Origin: Cenococcum geophilum 1.58
Lineage: Eukaryota; Ascomycota; Dothideomycetes; Gloniales; Gloniaceae
Assembly: GCA_001692895.1 (NCBI GenBank)
Contig: KV748190.1
Span: 62,001-126,000, forward strand
Length of the DNA: 64,000 nucleotides
Reading direction: 5' to 3'
Positions within the stretch are counted from its first letter, which is position 1. The number at the start of each line of letters is the position of its first letter. Below are positions 45,607 to 58,924 of the stretch, one piece after another. A model generated the notes under the pieces. That model saw only the letters and a list, made by a program, of their open reading frames with translations. It ran no database searches and was not told where the DNA came from. A program made the translations under genes and the position numbers.

Positions 45607-48600
45607 AACCTTAAACTTATTCCCGGTTCAAACTCTATTTTATAGTCCTATACTATATAATCTAATAGCTTTTTACTTTTTAGTAACTATAGTTTCTTGC
45701 TATATTTATAGTATCTCCTTAGTACATAACTTAAGCCTCGCTTAGTCTCCTTATATATTACTCTAACTTAGTACTATACTAACTTAGCTTACTATTACCT
45801 ATTACGGCGTTAAGTATCTTTAATATTAACCTGACCTATAATCTAATTAATCTTTAGATTATATTCCTATAACTAAGGCATCCCTAATACTGCCTTATCC
45901 CTTTCTAATAGTAGGATATTAAAAGACATCTTAACTCGTCTCCCTTTAATGGTTATTTAAATAGATCCTATTTTAAGATTAATAATCCCTCCTCCGTAGG
46001 CTATTAGATCTCCTAAAATTATAACTAATAGGTAAGGTTACTCCTTCTATCTATAAGGTAGCCCTATTCTCTTAACTATTATTAGTAAGATATAGTTTCG
46101 CGTTACTCTACTATCTATTAGCGCTTTAAACTACTAATCTTACTATTTTACTTATAAATTTAGGTGTTATCCTTAAATTCCTTTAAGGGTTTAAGGCTCT
46201 ACTATTAGCTTCCTCTAGTCTTATTGGCCTCTACTTTTCCTAACTATTAGCTGCTTAATCCTTATATACTTAACTTATTCTTTAGCTAATGCCTTATTTA
46301 CTTTTTGTCTTTAATATACTATAGATATATATTCTCTAGGCATTACTACTACTATTATTTATTTAGGCATTCTTCTATAAGGAATCTTTCTAGTTAAAGT
46401 ATTAAGTCTCCTAACTCTTAAACTTCTATTAGATGCTAGCTATGTATATACTTAATATTTTTATACTATTGCTTATCTAGCGCCTAATATATCCTTATAG
46501 GGTATTTCCAATTCTTTTTCTTTGGATTCTTATGCATTTTATATATATTGTCTATATATACAATCCATAATAGCGTATAGTATACTAGGTGCTTTAGGTT
46601 AACTCTTAACTTATCTTTATCTTTAAGTTTAAACCTTTATTATACTAATCTAAACGTTACGACTTTATTTATAGGTACTAAGATATATCTTTTGCTTTTC
46701 TAGTCCTCTAATTGCTCCTTTAGATCCTTTAACATTATAATTAAGGCTCCTTTAATATAAGTTATAGCCTTTTTTATAATTGGGTAGTTCTAAATAACTC
46801 TCTTATCTAACTATATGTAGAAATCTTCCCACTTATTGTTATATTGCTATCTATACCACTTTTAGTATAGCTATTAGAGTATATACAGCTTGTCCGTAAG
46901 GAAGTATCTTCTTATTACTATATTATAATAGCCTTTTATATATTGTTCTTTAAACCTAGTAGGAATCCCTAGATCCTCTTCGTTTTTTAGTTTAATAAGC
47001 CACTTAGCTCTTAGTATGCCTGCCCTAGGCCTATTAGTAATTCTTTATACTAGTACTCTATCCCTTATACATCCTAATATACTAGATCTCTTATCTAGTT
47101 TCTGTTCTTGCTATACAATAATTCTTTACCTAAATTCTTTTATAGTTTCTTTTAGCTTGCGTCTTACTGCTAGATCCTTAAAGTCTTCTTACTTCTTAAT
47201 CTTAGTATTAACTTTTTAATCTTTAGGCTAAATACTATATTCCCCTAGTAAATCCTTTAGGTTTATATATCTGTCTCCTAATCTAGTTGCTATTTATATT
47301 GCGGATTCTCTAATCCCTTATCTTTTGCGTATAGGTGTCTTTATTTATACTCTAAATTCTTAATCCTTTATATTCTTTAATCCTAAGCTTGCTTCTAACT
47401 TAAGCTTAGCTTTAGCCTTAGTTTAACTAGGCTTACTTAGTGTTCTTATCTTATCCTAAGAGTCTTAAATCTTATTTATCTTGTCTTAAGAATCTTATGC
47501 CTTTAGGAAACTTTATTCTAAGCTTATTCATATATTACTAAACTAAGCTATTACTCTACTCTATTGGTTATTGTTCGTTATAGGTCCTTAAGCTTGTCTT
47601 ATCTCGTTTTAAGAATCTTAGTTATCTCGTATCTTATCTTAAGAATCTTAAGCCTATAGCCTTTTGCCTTTATTAAGTGCTAAAGTAGCTTACTATTTTA
47701 CTTCTCTTGCGTTTTATAAAGCGATAGATATCGTATCTAGTAGGGTCTTAATCCCTACTAATGTTCCCTGTTCTGTAGTGGAATTATCCTTTACCTTTAG
47801 TATAATATCTCTAATAGCTACGTATTCCTAATAAACCGCCTTTATTGCCTTATTGTTACGAAATGTTTCGCCTTTATTAAATTTATTATCCTTAATGTCT
47901 GATCTGCGAACTAGTTTATTAGTTTTTTTTATACTCTACTAAGTGTGGCTCTTATAGCTAATAGCTTACGCCATACTTAGCGTCCTTATAAATTTGGTAT
48001 ACGTTATTATAATAAAACGCGAAACTTTTAATTAAATATTCTTTTATTCCTTGCAGTATATTATTATCCCTTAGTACGTATATATTGTCTATTATTAGTC
48101 TGGTTTCCTTTATTATATAGTACTTTTAACCATCTCTATAATCCCTTATAAAGTAACCTTATTTTCCGTAATTTATATAAGCTCCCTTTTTAAACCATTT
48201 TTCTTATTATAGAGTCCGCCTAAATATCTTCTGCTACTAAAATCCCTAATTTAGCCTCTGCTCCTTAGACCTTTAATTACTTAATTCTTATCCTCTAGGT
48301 TTCTATAATATCTTATTCCATCTTCTAAATTCTTTAGTACTATTTAGGTCTATTAGCTCTACGCCATACTATAGTTTTTAACTTAGCTTTAGTTATTGCG
48401 TACTTTACGCCTTATATAACTATAGAACTTTATCTTAACCTCTCTTAGCCTATTCCCTTTAGTAGATCTAATTATTAATCTTAATTGCTTAATCTATTAA
48501 TTCCTATAGGGTTTCTGTATCTTCTATTAGGATAATTATGTCCTAGACTTTAGCCTTAAGTCCCTATTTATACTGTACTATAAGCGCCTTATCGTTCTAC

Positions 48601-49183
48601 TCTACTTATATTGCTAATGTCTGGAATTATATTGTATACTTAATTACTAAGGTTCGTTGCGTAATGTTTTAGAGTTTTTTTTTTTTACTGTAGTTGCTAC
48701 CTCTAGGTCTCTAAATACTTATATAAGTCGCTCTATAAACCCTTCCTAGCTTAAGAATATAAATCATATATCCTAGTTAGTGGTCATTATTCCGTTTGTC
48801 TATATTTCTATAAGGTAAGATTTAAACTACTTAAGTGCTCTTCCTAATAGGAATAGTCCTGTATAGGCTATTTAATCCATAGGTGTCGGTAGTTTTACCC
48901 CTTCCTGCGCAACCTTAAAGTGCATTTACGTAAGAAATCCCTTAAGTTTAGATTTTTCGCCTAAGTACCTTTTAATTAATGGTAATTTAATCTTTGCTAC
49001 TCCGATTCCATTAAGCCTATTTTCTAATATTATATTATTTTCTATTAGCTAGTTAACTATCTCTTATAGCTGTCTAACCGTTATAGGTTGCTGTAAGTTA
49101 GTGTCTATTATACTAGTGTCGTTACCTGACCTTAATATAGTTGCCGCCGTTAATAGCGTTATAGTGGCTGCTTTTAGTGGCAT
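45607..49183 (-). pseudogene. B gag and pol 5' half
   Basis: Minus-strand ATG at 49183 (MPLKAATITLLTAATI as in A), zinc-knuckle region near 48180-48140, and protease near 46130-46080 (ALIDSRVTRNYI, again DSR in place of DSG). The frame stops at the D insertion. Confidence 0.78.
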
Positions 49184-49229
49184 GTTATCTAACTTTCTGT
49201 TATTTAATACTATAATTAGGTAGTAATTA

Positions 49230-49656
49230 TATAACGGAACCTTATAGCAAGAACTACGGTGGGTCCTATTATTGGGCTAGGTGTGTAGGAAATGTAAATA
49301 ATAGTAGTTAACAATATAATAATAACTAGTAGAGTGGTTGCCTAATAGATTAACTCTAATTATATTCTAAGAATTACTATAAGGAAGGAACTATCTAGGT
49401 AGGGACTAAGGGTCCTTAAATACACAACCGTACTCTTATAAAATCCTTCTTATACGTGATATACGTCTTATATATAAGGTACGTAAGTTCCTCCCATTCC
49501 TCTTATTTAATACGTAGCATATTATATAACCTTGGTTACCATTCCTCGTCACATAGCTCTATCGGCTCCATTCTGGACCGTGCTTAAATTAACTAACTAG
49601 CTTCTTTCAACTCTTCTCTAAGTAGTCGTAATATTGTACTTAAAGCGTCCGTAACA
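49230..49656 (-). repeat. 5' LTR of B
   Basis: 427-bp partner of 35570-35996, ending ccgtaaca; the gag start lies 46 bp inside. Confidence 0.92.
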
Positions 49657-49670
49657 GGTATCCTATAATA

Positions 49671-50549
49671 GTACCCCCCTTTAAACTTAAGCTTCTGCGA
49701 GGTAGGGCTATAGTAGTTTTAAATAGAGTTTATAAAAGTCTTCTATAGCTTATATAAGTCCTATAGAGTTAATAGGTTCCTATAAGGGCTTAATAAAGCT
49801 TCTCTATTTTATAAGATATATATATTAATATTTCCGTTTATTATACTTAATGTTATTAATTCTTTTAATAAAGTACTTGTTCTTACTATCTACTTTAACT
49901 AATAGGGGAGGGTCTTATATCTATTTAGGTAGGGCGTTTAATATAGGAGTAGTAGGGCGGAGGACTAACGTATAGAATATAGGGTGGATTTTAACTTTAT
50001 TAGGGAGCTTTAGTTAATAGGCGTAGAAGAAGATAACCTTCTTAACCTTATAAGGGCCAGCGTTCTTTTAATTAAGCTTCTTAACTGGTTATTTTATATT
50101 TAGATTTCTTATATTTAGCTAAATAAAGTTACTAATTTAATAGGCTAGTACTAGGGTTCGTTTCTTATTCGCTGCGGCTTTATAAATAGATTAAGCCTAT
50201 ATTATTTCGTTAGTAAGGAACTGTTATAGTTCCTCTATCTTCTTTATAAATTTATTTACTTTTATAACTTATAAGGCGTAATAGGTAGGGCGAGGAACAT
50301 TACTAAAGGGTTTTAAACCTATTTATAGATACTAGCCGTAGTTAGCTAGAAATAGGGAGACTATTATAGTTTCTAAGACGAAATTATTTATAGTAAACTT
50401 AGTAAATATAAGCTAGTTAATCTAGTTATCTTATAAGTATAATATATATATCCGAATATACTATTCCATTATAGCATTTATACGTTTTATTTAACCGTCC
50501 GTTTCTAGGTAATATATAGTAGATAATAGTACTTTAATATAAAGTTAGG
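49671..50549 (-). pseudogene. G pol 3' end: chromodomain and integrase C-terminus
   Basis: Nearly collinear with C 5811-6690, starting with the polypurine complement (cccccc) next to the LTR end. The same chromodomain remnant is found on the minus strand. LINE H interrupts at 50549/50550. Confidence 0.75.
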
Positions 50550-51069
50550 GAGGCTATATATTAACTATAGAGACAAATATTATAAAAGGAGCTCTTGCTG
50601 CACCCGGCCTAAAAAGACTAAAACTAACTAAAAAGAACTCTAAAAAACACCTAGAGAATCCCCCTAAGATGTATACATCGCAGGGGAGGCACACGTTAAC
50701 CGACGGTGGCTCGCACTCGCGCGTAACCGCTAGATCCACGCCTAACAACGGCCCTCTATAATAAAGACGGGCGAATACTACACTATAAAGCGGAAATACC
50801 TCTATTAAGAAGGCATCTAATAAAATATAAAGCCTACTAGATATATCTAGTATCTAGAATTATAGGGGAGTAACTATTAGCCATAACGAACTAATATAGC
50901 TAGTAGAATGGCTCCGCTAGTCTAGCGAACCTTAGGCGCCCCTTTAGCAAACCCTTAATTAAATCCTCTAATAGCTAAGCAAAATTAAAAATAAATAAAA
51001 ANCCCCCTTACCGGNNAACNNTACNTAGGCCGCNATAGCNGCGCTTNTATAGTATAGGGAACNTACCNC

Positions 51070-52450
51070 CCTTAAGATAATAACCGGGTATATAATTATA
51101 ATATAACTAAATATAGAAAAAGTAGAGGGGCTTAGGGGATAATTAGAAACAGAAGTTCTTATAAAGATTTATAAAGAGGTTTATAACGTAGTTATAGTCT
51201 AACACCTTAGGAGCGGAGATATTAGAGTTACCCTAAAGGACTAACAGGTAAAGGAACAAGCCGTAAGGGTAGGGGATAGGCTAGGAGAATATATTAGCAT
51301 AAAAGTGCTCTATAAAGACTACCTAGTTAAAGTCCTAGCGGTTTTTATAAGCCTTAGGGTAGAAAAGGGACGCTAGGCGGATAACACAGCAACTATATAG
51401 GAGATAGTAAAATATATAGAACACCTTATACTAGGCCTTAAGATTACCTAAATTTAATAGCTTTAATAGGAAAATACAAACTAAGCAAATAATAAAAATA
51501 ATAAGAGGATATAAGGGTCGCTAGAGACTTACTAGGGAGACGCTAGTTAAACATATAGCTTTCTTATCGTTAGCATATATATACTAGAAATGCAAAAACT
51601 CCTTATTTAAAAAGGAATAATTATAAATGGCCTTATATATAACGCAAGGCTTTATAATTATAAACTACGCCTAAAATAATGCTACCGCTACGTATAATAG
51701 GGACACACCTAATCCACATACGCAGTATAGGTGTGCTGCGGCCACTATATAGGCCCCCACAATATAAGACACTACTTAAATTAAAACTAAATAAAATGCG
51801 TAAACTGCTACTAAAGCATATATAAGGCGTAGAAGAGAGAAAACTGTATTAAATATAGGAGGCGGAAGGTAAGGGCTTAACAGCTATAGGAATAACTATA
51901 CGCTAGGTTATACAAATGGAAATAATAGGTAATAAGCTAGGGGGACGTAGGTGCCTTCCTAGCGTTTCCTACCTTTAGCACTAGGGGGCTAGGCCAGCTA
52001 TTCTAAGCCTTAACGGGCCAGAAGCGGCGCCGCGTGATATTATTAGACCGTATAGGGATATAAGGGTCACAGGGGATATAAGGGAGAGGACGCCTAGTAG
52101 GAAGACCCCTATAGATAGCTATAGCAAGCTTAAAACCAGGATAATTAAGAATTAGATTTAACGCGGTAAATATAACATTTACAGCCAACCTATAAAGGGC
52201 GTATAGCTAGCTAGTAAGAATAAGGGAGGAACTAAAAATAATAACAGATTTAGATATAGAAGTGCTAGTAGGAACACAAGATATGGGAGTAGAAAGCTCT
52301 ATATAAAATAAGTAGTAACTAGGGTATAAATATAAGAGATAGAAGTTCTAAATATCCTAGAGAAAGTAGAAATAGAAGAAGTAAGGAATAAAAAAGAGGC
52401 AAAGGACTCTCGCTGGGGGTCCGCTACCTATCTATTATATAGTATAACTG
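51070..52450 (+). pseudogene. LINE H ORF1, gag-like with zinc knuckles
   Basis: RIP-broken plus-strand frame. Readable parts are LETEVLIKIYKEVYNVVIV, AVFISLRVEKGR, IIINGLIYNARLYNYKLRLK, then a Cys/His-rich series near 51672-51820 (CYRYV..GHT, CCGHYIGPHN, IKCVNCY), a remnant of the two or three CCHC knuckles usual in LINE ORF1. It would bind element RNA. Confidence 0.65.
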
Positions 52451-52479
52451 CGGCAATATAAACCACCATCTTATAAGGC

Positions 52480-55400
52480 CTTTACTAGACAGTCTAGACC
52501 TAGAGAAATACTATATCCTTACTATATAAGAGCCGTACTATAATACCTACATATAATTAATATACTGCCCCTAAGGATTCTAGCTCCTATACGAACCAAA
52601 AGCAGCTATATGCGTATACTTTATAATTAGTAAGGCTATTAGCCTATCCTTATAGTTATAGTAGGTAGTTAACTTAGATATTATAGTTGTAACAATTTAG
52701 ACATATAGGGGACCGGTATAAATTATTAATGTATATAACCTTAGGGTTAAAGGGGTCCTATAAACAGAGAATATTATATTAGTAATAAGCTTGCTAGAAA
52801 CCAAAGGTATAAAGTCTATCCTATTAGGAGATATAAACCTCTACTACCCGCGGTAGGGAGGTATCCATATTACTGCTAATTAATAGGTAGAGTGCCTACT
52901 AAGAGCTATAAACACCTAGGGCCTTAAGTTAGCCATCCCCCTAGGAGTAACTATATAGTAATAAGAAACCTTTAAAAGTATAATTAACCTCATATTTATA
53001 AACAAAGGCCTATACCAGAGACTTAAAAGGTACAACCCTAAAGAAGAATAGGCACTCGCCTTAGATTATATCCCTATCCAGATATAGCTAGATTTAGATA
53101 TTAAGGCGTAACTAAGTAGTAAAAGATACGTAATAAGGAAGCTTAAGACAGACAGTTTCCTTAATATAGTTAAACAACAACTCTAAGACCTAGAAGAAAT
53201 CCACCTAATTCTAAACAAGCGAGGCTTATTAACCACCCCTAAGGAAATCGACTAAAGACTAGAAAGGATCTAGGTAGTAATTAAAAACGGGCTAAAAGAG
53301 CACTGCCCAGTCTTAAAACCGGGCCCCTATACGCGATATACATGGTCCGCATAATGCGCGGTTCTTATTATTAGCTAATAATAAGCAAGAAGGAAATATA
53401 TAAGTAGCCATAACCCTAAAGACGAGAGATAATATAAAGATATAAGAAACTAGTTAAAGAATACCCTAAAGAAAGAAGTAAGGAATAACTGGAGACGGTT
53501 TATAAACAAGCATACTTCTAACCCGAGCCTCCCCTATAATAAGGGCCTTTAGGCTATAACGAAATGGGTAAAGAAAAAGGTAGGGCGCCTAGTAGAAGAT
53601 CTATACCTACCACCCCTATAAAGAGTAGGGGAATTACAGGCTATTAATAATAATGATAAGAAGGCAAAGATCCTTATAGAGAGGTTCTTCCCCTAACTAG
53701 CTCCGGTAGACCTCAGCGACATTATAGGTAAAATACCAGTGACTTACCTAAGGGTTAACAGCGATATAACAACAGAGGAAATAGCTAGAACTATTAGCCG
53801 CCTTTTAAATAATACAGCATTAGAACCAGATAGGATTCTAAATAAGGCCTTAAAAACCTATAGACCACTTATAGCACCCTAGCTTACAGATATAGCTAGG
53901 GTATACTTTACTATAGGCTACTACCCGCAACTCAGAAGATCTATAACGACGGTTATTCTATAGAAAGAAGGTAAAGTAAATTACTTAATCCTAGGAAGCT
54001 ACCGCCCTATTACCTTAGAAAATACCCTTAGCAAAATCTTAGAAAAGGTAATAGCGGACCGTATAGCAGATACGGCTAAGGAATACAACCTACTACTATA
54101 AAGCTAAATAGGGGCAAGAAAGAACCGCTTAACACTATTAGTACTTACGCTACTTACTACCACCATTAAATCCGTATGGGCGATGCGAAGAGACTTTATA
54201 GTATTAATACTTAGCCTAGATATTAGCGGCGCCTATAATAACGTACCCTACAAGCGTCTTCTATACATCCTTAGGGTAAAAGGCTTCCTAGAATAGATTA
54301 TATAATTTGTTTAAGGGTTTATAGGTTAGAAAGAAATATTACTAGTCTTTAGCGGATACTAGAGCCCCCCTATTATAGTTATAACAGGAATACTATAAGG
54401 ATTACCCCTCTTACCTATACTCTTCCTTTTCTTTATAAGCAACCTACTTAACTCCTTTAAGGAAGGGGCGACCTAGGGGATAGGCTTTATTAACGATATA
54501 AACCTAATTATATACGGGCTAACAGCCGTAAAGAATTGCAGAATACTAGAGAAAGCTTATAACACCTATATAGAATGGGTAAGATAATATAGAGTCCAAT
54601 TCTTACTAGAGAAATACTAGCTAATCTACTTTATAAGAAAACGCAACTAATCTACAGATCTTTAGCATATAATTTATATTTAAGGCTTTAGGGGTTAACT
54701 AGTTTAGGGCCTAAGAGTATTAGAAGTATAGGTAGATAGTAAGCTTTAGTAGAGCATATATGCAGCATAAGCGGCCCGTAAGGGCTAAGTATAGTATATT
54801 ATATTATCTAGGATTGTCAATTCTATATAGGGTCCATGCTTCTAGAGGTCACGCCTACTATATATAGTAGTTATCCGGCTAACTATGACGTATGGGTCCA
54901 GTATTTGGGCCATTAGAGAATCTAAGAAAGGCCCCCCTAAATCGCTCCTTAAACCACTCCAAAAGGTCCAAACAGCCTACCTTTAGAGTATAATAGGCGG
55001 ATATAAGCGAACGGCCATAGCACTACTTAAAAAGGAAGCTAATATTCCCCCCCTATAACTATATATTAAAGCCGCTATAATATAAAGGGCGTAAAATAAA
55101 TATAACTCTAATGTTATAAAGTATATTAAGACACGCCTAAATAAACTATAGAGGGACCCTAGGGCGCCCTATAGGAGAATAAACCAATAACCCTAAAGTA
55201 GGAAAGATATATTAGAGAAACAGGTAAAGAAAGCAGAAGAAAAATGGTGCTGCTTTAGGGCCTAGGCCCATATAGAGGAGGAAGGGAGACGCGTAAGAGG
55301 CTAGTAAAGATAACAGTAAAAGAGAGAAAGGAGCCAAAGTAGAGCATAAAAGAACGCTAGGAAACTATCTACCGTAATATAATACTGGCTAGACTAATAC

Positions 55401-55900
55401 TAAAGAGTTATATAGGAGTTAAAGGTACAGAGGCTAACTAAGGCAAGAGAAACCTAAGCCGTAGTATAGTTAATACTATAGGGGGTAAACACTCTAAGGC
55501 TCCAAGAAGGCCTAATAAAGGCAGAAAATATAATAGCAACACTCTTAAGAATAGGAATAATAGGACTAAAAGACTGGCTCTACTAGGTGGGTGTCCTAGT
55601 AGGTAGCCTGAGATATAAATATAGCTAGCTAAGACAGACACTAAAATACGTAATACTATTATACCCCTTACGCACTAACTAAGAAGTAATACTCTTAGTA
55701 GCTAGCACAGAGAACTATAATACACTACTCTCAATATAAAAAGGCCTTAAGGCGGTTACCTAGTAGCTTATTAGCTAAAATATACTAAACTAGTTCTGGG
55801 TTATAAGGGAAATAGTAATAAATGGTGGGGGGGGCGAGCAACGGGCGCCCCCTAATAACTCTACAGTAGTAGAGTAAAGTTTGCGATACTAGCACGTCCA
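52480..55900 (+). pseudogene. LINE H ORF2: endonuclease and reverse transcriptase
   Basis: The apurinic-type endonuclease is seen as IIVVTI, GPVQIINVYN and LLGDINLYYPRQGGIHI (52670-52860). The RT follows with SYRPITLENTLSKILEKVIA (about 53998), GARKNRLTLLVLTLLTT, LSLDISGAYNNVPYKRLLYI (54210-54265), GLPLLPILFLFFISNLLNSF and the catalytic GFINDINLIIYG (FVDD with Asp to Asn, near 54482). A C-terminal YKYSQLRQTLKYVILLYPL (55615-55670) is the degraded Cys/His motif at the end of such ORFs. TAG stops occur throughout. Confidence 0.85.
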
Positions 55901-56149
55901 TAGGCTTATTACGGCAGCAGTGGTTCCTAAGGAGGTTAAAAAGTAAGGTAGTAAAGCACTATAGGTAACTCGCAGGCGCCTTATAGGCGCCTTATAGGCG
56001 AGTCCTAAAAGACGGGGAAATGGATTATGGGGTTTTCTTAAATAGAGTTTTCTCCCTATATGTATATAAGGAGTAGTCCGCGTAGGCCTAATAGGGATCC
56101 GAATCGGACGTTAAGCAATAAATAATAATAATAATAATATAAAGTTAGG

Positions 56150-56787
56150 TAGTTAGTTTTTTCTAAAATATAAAGACAAACTAGCTGCCTTTATTAGAGA
56201 TAATCGTTTTAGGGAGTTTATAGAGTTTTTATATATAGTCTAGGAAGAGTTAAGCGACGGCAGGTATTAATATATTATGATAGGTGATTAAGTGTCTTAT
56301 TTTAGATAGTTAGTCTATAACTACTATAATATTTATATAGCCTTTACTTATAGGGAGATTAATAATAAAGTCAATTAAGATATCCTTCTATCTTTGGTCT
56401 AGAATAGGCAGTAGCTTTAAAAGGCCGTTATATATCTTATACGAAGCTTTAGCTTATTAGTAGATATAGTAGCTAGAGACGTACCTTCGTGTTATATTAT
56501 ATATATTTAGCCAGTAGTATTCCTATTAGAGTAGCTTTAGAGTTTTTCCTTAGCCTAGGTAGCCGGCTACTAGTAGGTTATATACGTGTTTAAGGAGCTT
56601 AAGCTTAAGCTTATTATAATTAGGGATAACTAGACGGTTCTAGTAATATAAGTGGTTTTTATAAGCTTTATATTTACTTAAAAAGATCTTTTTAAAGCGT
56701 CTAACGTCATTATAGATTAGCTTAAGCGTCTCTTAAATAAACTCGTTATTTAGGTATTCGTTAATTATAATCTATTTAATTAATTAA
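56150..56787 (-). pseudogene. G pol: integrase core
   Basis: Collinear with C 6690-7325 (integrase zinc-binding and first catalytic region) on the minus strand, more mutated than in C. It is cut at 56787 by the LTR of element I. Confidence 0.75.
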
Positions 56788-56980
56788 TGTCATAGGACGG
56801 GGGCAGTGGCTATAAAGCGTATGTATTTAAGGAGTCTACAAAACATTACGCGATTAATCGTAAGGGTCAAGGGCGTAAGGAGGTGATATACCTACGCGTA
56901 GCTAACATAAGCTGTACGCGAGGTGTACGCGAGAGCACGGGGCTCTTCTATAGAGGTCCCTACGGTAGGGTTCTATAATA
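56788..56980 (-). repeat. 3' LTR of I
   Basis: Inverted ends TGTCATAG / CTATRAYA; adjacent polypurine tract; no second copy in the window. Confidence 0.7.
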
Positions 56981-57299
56981 CTACCCCCCCTTTTATAGAG
57001 GTGGAGCTCCGGCGACGCTATGGTTACTATATATATATAAAGGGGACACTTAAGGTATAGAAAAGAAGAAAAGGGGGGTATTACTAAAGGCTTAAAACAA
57101 CATTATATAATAGGGCTTGGCATCTAAAAATCCGACTAATTAGATAACTTTAACCGTTGGTTAAAGTTCCTAAATATCTTAATGATATTCCGGTTATATA
57201 ATCGCACTTTACCGCAATCTAATAGCAATCTAATGGCAATTTACCCTTACGTGGTAATGTATAATGGTTTAACTCTATAAGGGCTTTTATAGAGGATTA

Positions 57300-58900
57300 G
57301 GTATAAAGTTTCTACTTAAGCCCGGTTTCTGTGGGTTCGCGTAGTAAAAGTCGCTAATTAGATCCTTTGTATTTTTAAAGTCTTCCTATAGTTACTATTC
57401 TGGCTAATTTATATCAAATCCTATATATATAGCTCTATAGTAGAGCCGTTATCCTTTGCCTTTGCTAAAGTATTTAGAGTTAATAATTTGTTTAATAGTC
57501 CACTCCTTATAGTTCTTATCTTTATTCTTATTTTAGATTAGTACTAGTAGGGGTTTAGGCTATATCTACCCCGGTAAGGGGTTGGGCTAATAGAGGTGTA
57601 GTAGCTATAGGTAAAATATAGGCTATATTCCGCGGGTAGCTAGGGTAGGTAGGAGTTTTAGCTTATATACGGCTCCCCTATTAATAACTTGTTTAATTAA
57701 ATAGGGGCTAAGGTTCTTATAATTAAGTGACTTTATAGGCCTTTATATAAAGATATTACGTATATTTAGCTATACCTAGTCGCTAACACGTATCTCCGGT
57801 GGTGGCGTTCTATAATAGTTAGTAAAGTAGGCCTACTTTGCTTAAGCCTAGGCCATTTCTCCCTTATAGTAGTTAAGTAGATTTCTTATACGGTCTATAT
57901 ACTAGTCGGCAAGTAGCATCTTAAGGCGTTTTCTATATAGTAGTTTCTTATTAATAGGTTCTGGTGGCTCTATGCTAGATTAGGGGTAATAACCCTTATT
58001 TGCGAAGAACGGGGTAAGTCCTATAGTAGTTAAGATATAGTTATTCGCTGCGAATTTACCTAGTAAGAGGTAATTTACCTAGTTATCTTAACTATAGGCG
58101 ACTACCTATTATAGGTACGCTTTTATATTAGCATTAGCGTTTTCCAGTTACCTAGTAGTTTTATAGTAGAAGGATATAGATATTTTAACGGAGATGCTAA
58201 GGCGTTAGCAGATTTGTCTCTATATATTAGAGTTAAATTATATACCTTAGTCGGACGTAATCGAGTTAGGTAACCTATATAGTTAGTAAACTTTATAGAG
58301 GAAGGCGTTAGTAACGTCGCTAACGGCTACGCCTTTACTTAGGACGTAGTGGCGCTCTTTTATAAGTCGGCATATTATTATAAGGATGTTCTTATAGGTA
58401 CGGCCATATCGTTTATAGGGTAGTAGGTTAANAANGAAATCTATAGNAATATCTGCCTATNGTNNTATAGGTACTAGTAGAGGGTATAGTAGTCCTTAGT
58501 ACTTTATATTAAAGGCCTTAGCGCGCTTATAACTATAGTAGGCGCCTATAAAGTGTTTAACTAAGTCTATTATTTTTAGCTAGAAGTAATATTAGCTAAG
58601 AAGCTTGTAGGTTCCTCTTTTACCTAGGTAGCCACTTAATTAGAGGTCGTAGGCTATTTAGATTAGTTGCCGTTATAAATTTTCTAAGTTAAGGATAAAT
58701 AGGCGGCCTCTATAATAGAGCCTATTCTCTTTTACTTCTAAGGCTGCTATATTAATCTAGCCTAAGCTTTAGAGGTTAGTAGGCAGCGTATAGGCGCTAG
58801 CGGTCTTTGTGGTAATAAGTTAATGCAATAATAGGTTAATAGAGGCGTTATATGCCGTAGTAATAAGCTTATTAATTTGGGAGGTAACTTTAGTTCTATA
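57300..58900 (-). pseudogene. Integrase C-terminal half and chromodomain of I
   Basis: The minus strand, in a RIP-broken frame, gives YIGYLTRLRPTKVYNLTLI, then KYLYPSTIKLLGNWKTLMLI (58290-58120), corresponding to the integrase SDRG...STSFHPETDGQ region, further SPIVKITR and NATTGDTC. The C-terminal part near 57490-57300 ends FYYANPQKPG, the usual terminus after a gypsy chromodomain. Ambiguous bases at 58432-58465. Confidence 0.6.
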
Positions 58901-58924
58901 GTATAAAGCTAGGGTATAGTTAGC

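Larger units (their letters stand above)
35570..49656 (-). mobile_element. Ty3/gypsy chromovirus copy B (A family) with copia element D inside
   Basis: LTRs 35570-35996 and 49230-49656 (both 427 bp) with target duplication ggtat (35565-35569, 49657-49661). Without D and its duplication it is 7,951 bp, matching the 7,957 bp of A. Gene order is as in A and it is more RIP-mutated than A in most parts. It also shows the unoccupied target of C near 38212. Confidence 0.93.
50550..56134 (+). mobile_element. Non-LTR retrotransposon (LINE) H, full length, nested in G
   Basis: No LTRs; the element ends in a (TAA)n tail (56115-56137) and is flanked by a 15-bp duplication taatataaagttagg (50535-50549 and 56135-56149; the exact 3' limit is blurred by the tail). 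It has two plus-strand coding regions, gag-like then endonuclease-RT. A Tad/I-type fungal LINE is likely. Ambiguous bases occur at 51002-51068. Confidence 0.88.
56788..58924 (-). mobile_element. Gypsy element I, left (3') part only
   Basis: A 193-bp LTR (56788-56980, TGTCATAGG...CTATAATA, where the end stands for CTATGACA) is followed by the polypurine complement (ccccccc, 56984-56990) and minus-strand chromodomain and integrase. The sequence breaks at about 58924 into the G LTR; the 5' half and the other LTR are absent. Family differs from A and C. Confidence 0.75.

Noticed and set aside
50554..50748. 64-codon minus-strand frame at the start of LINE H
   Set aside because: Lies in the 5' leader of the LINE on the opposite strand, with no recognisable motif.
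52003..52188. 61-codon minus-strand frame inside LINE H
   Set aside because: Antisense to ORF1 of the LINE and not supported by any motif.
55438..55641. 67-codon minus-strand hydrophobic frame
   Set aside because: Antisense to ORF2 of the LINE; Leu-rich composition follows from the complement of purine-rich coding sequence.
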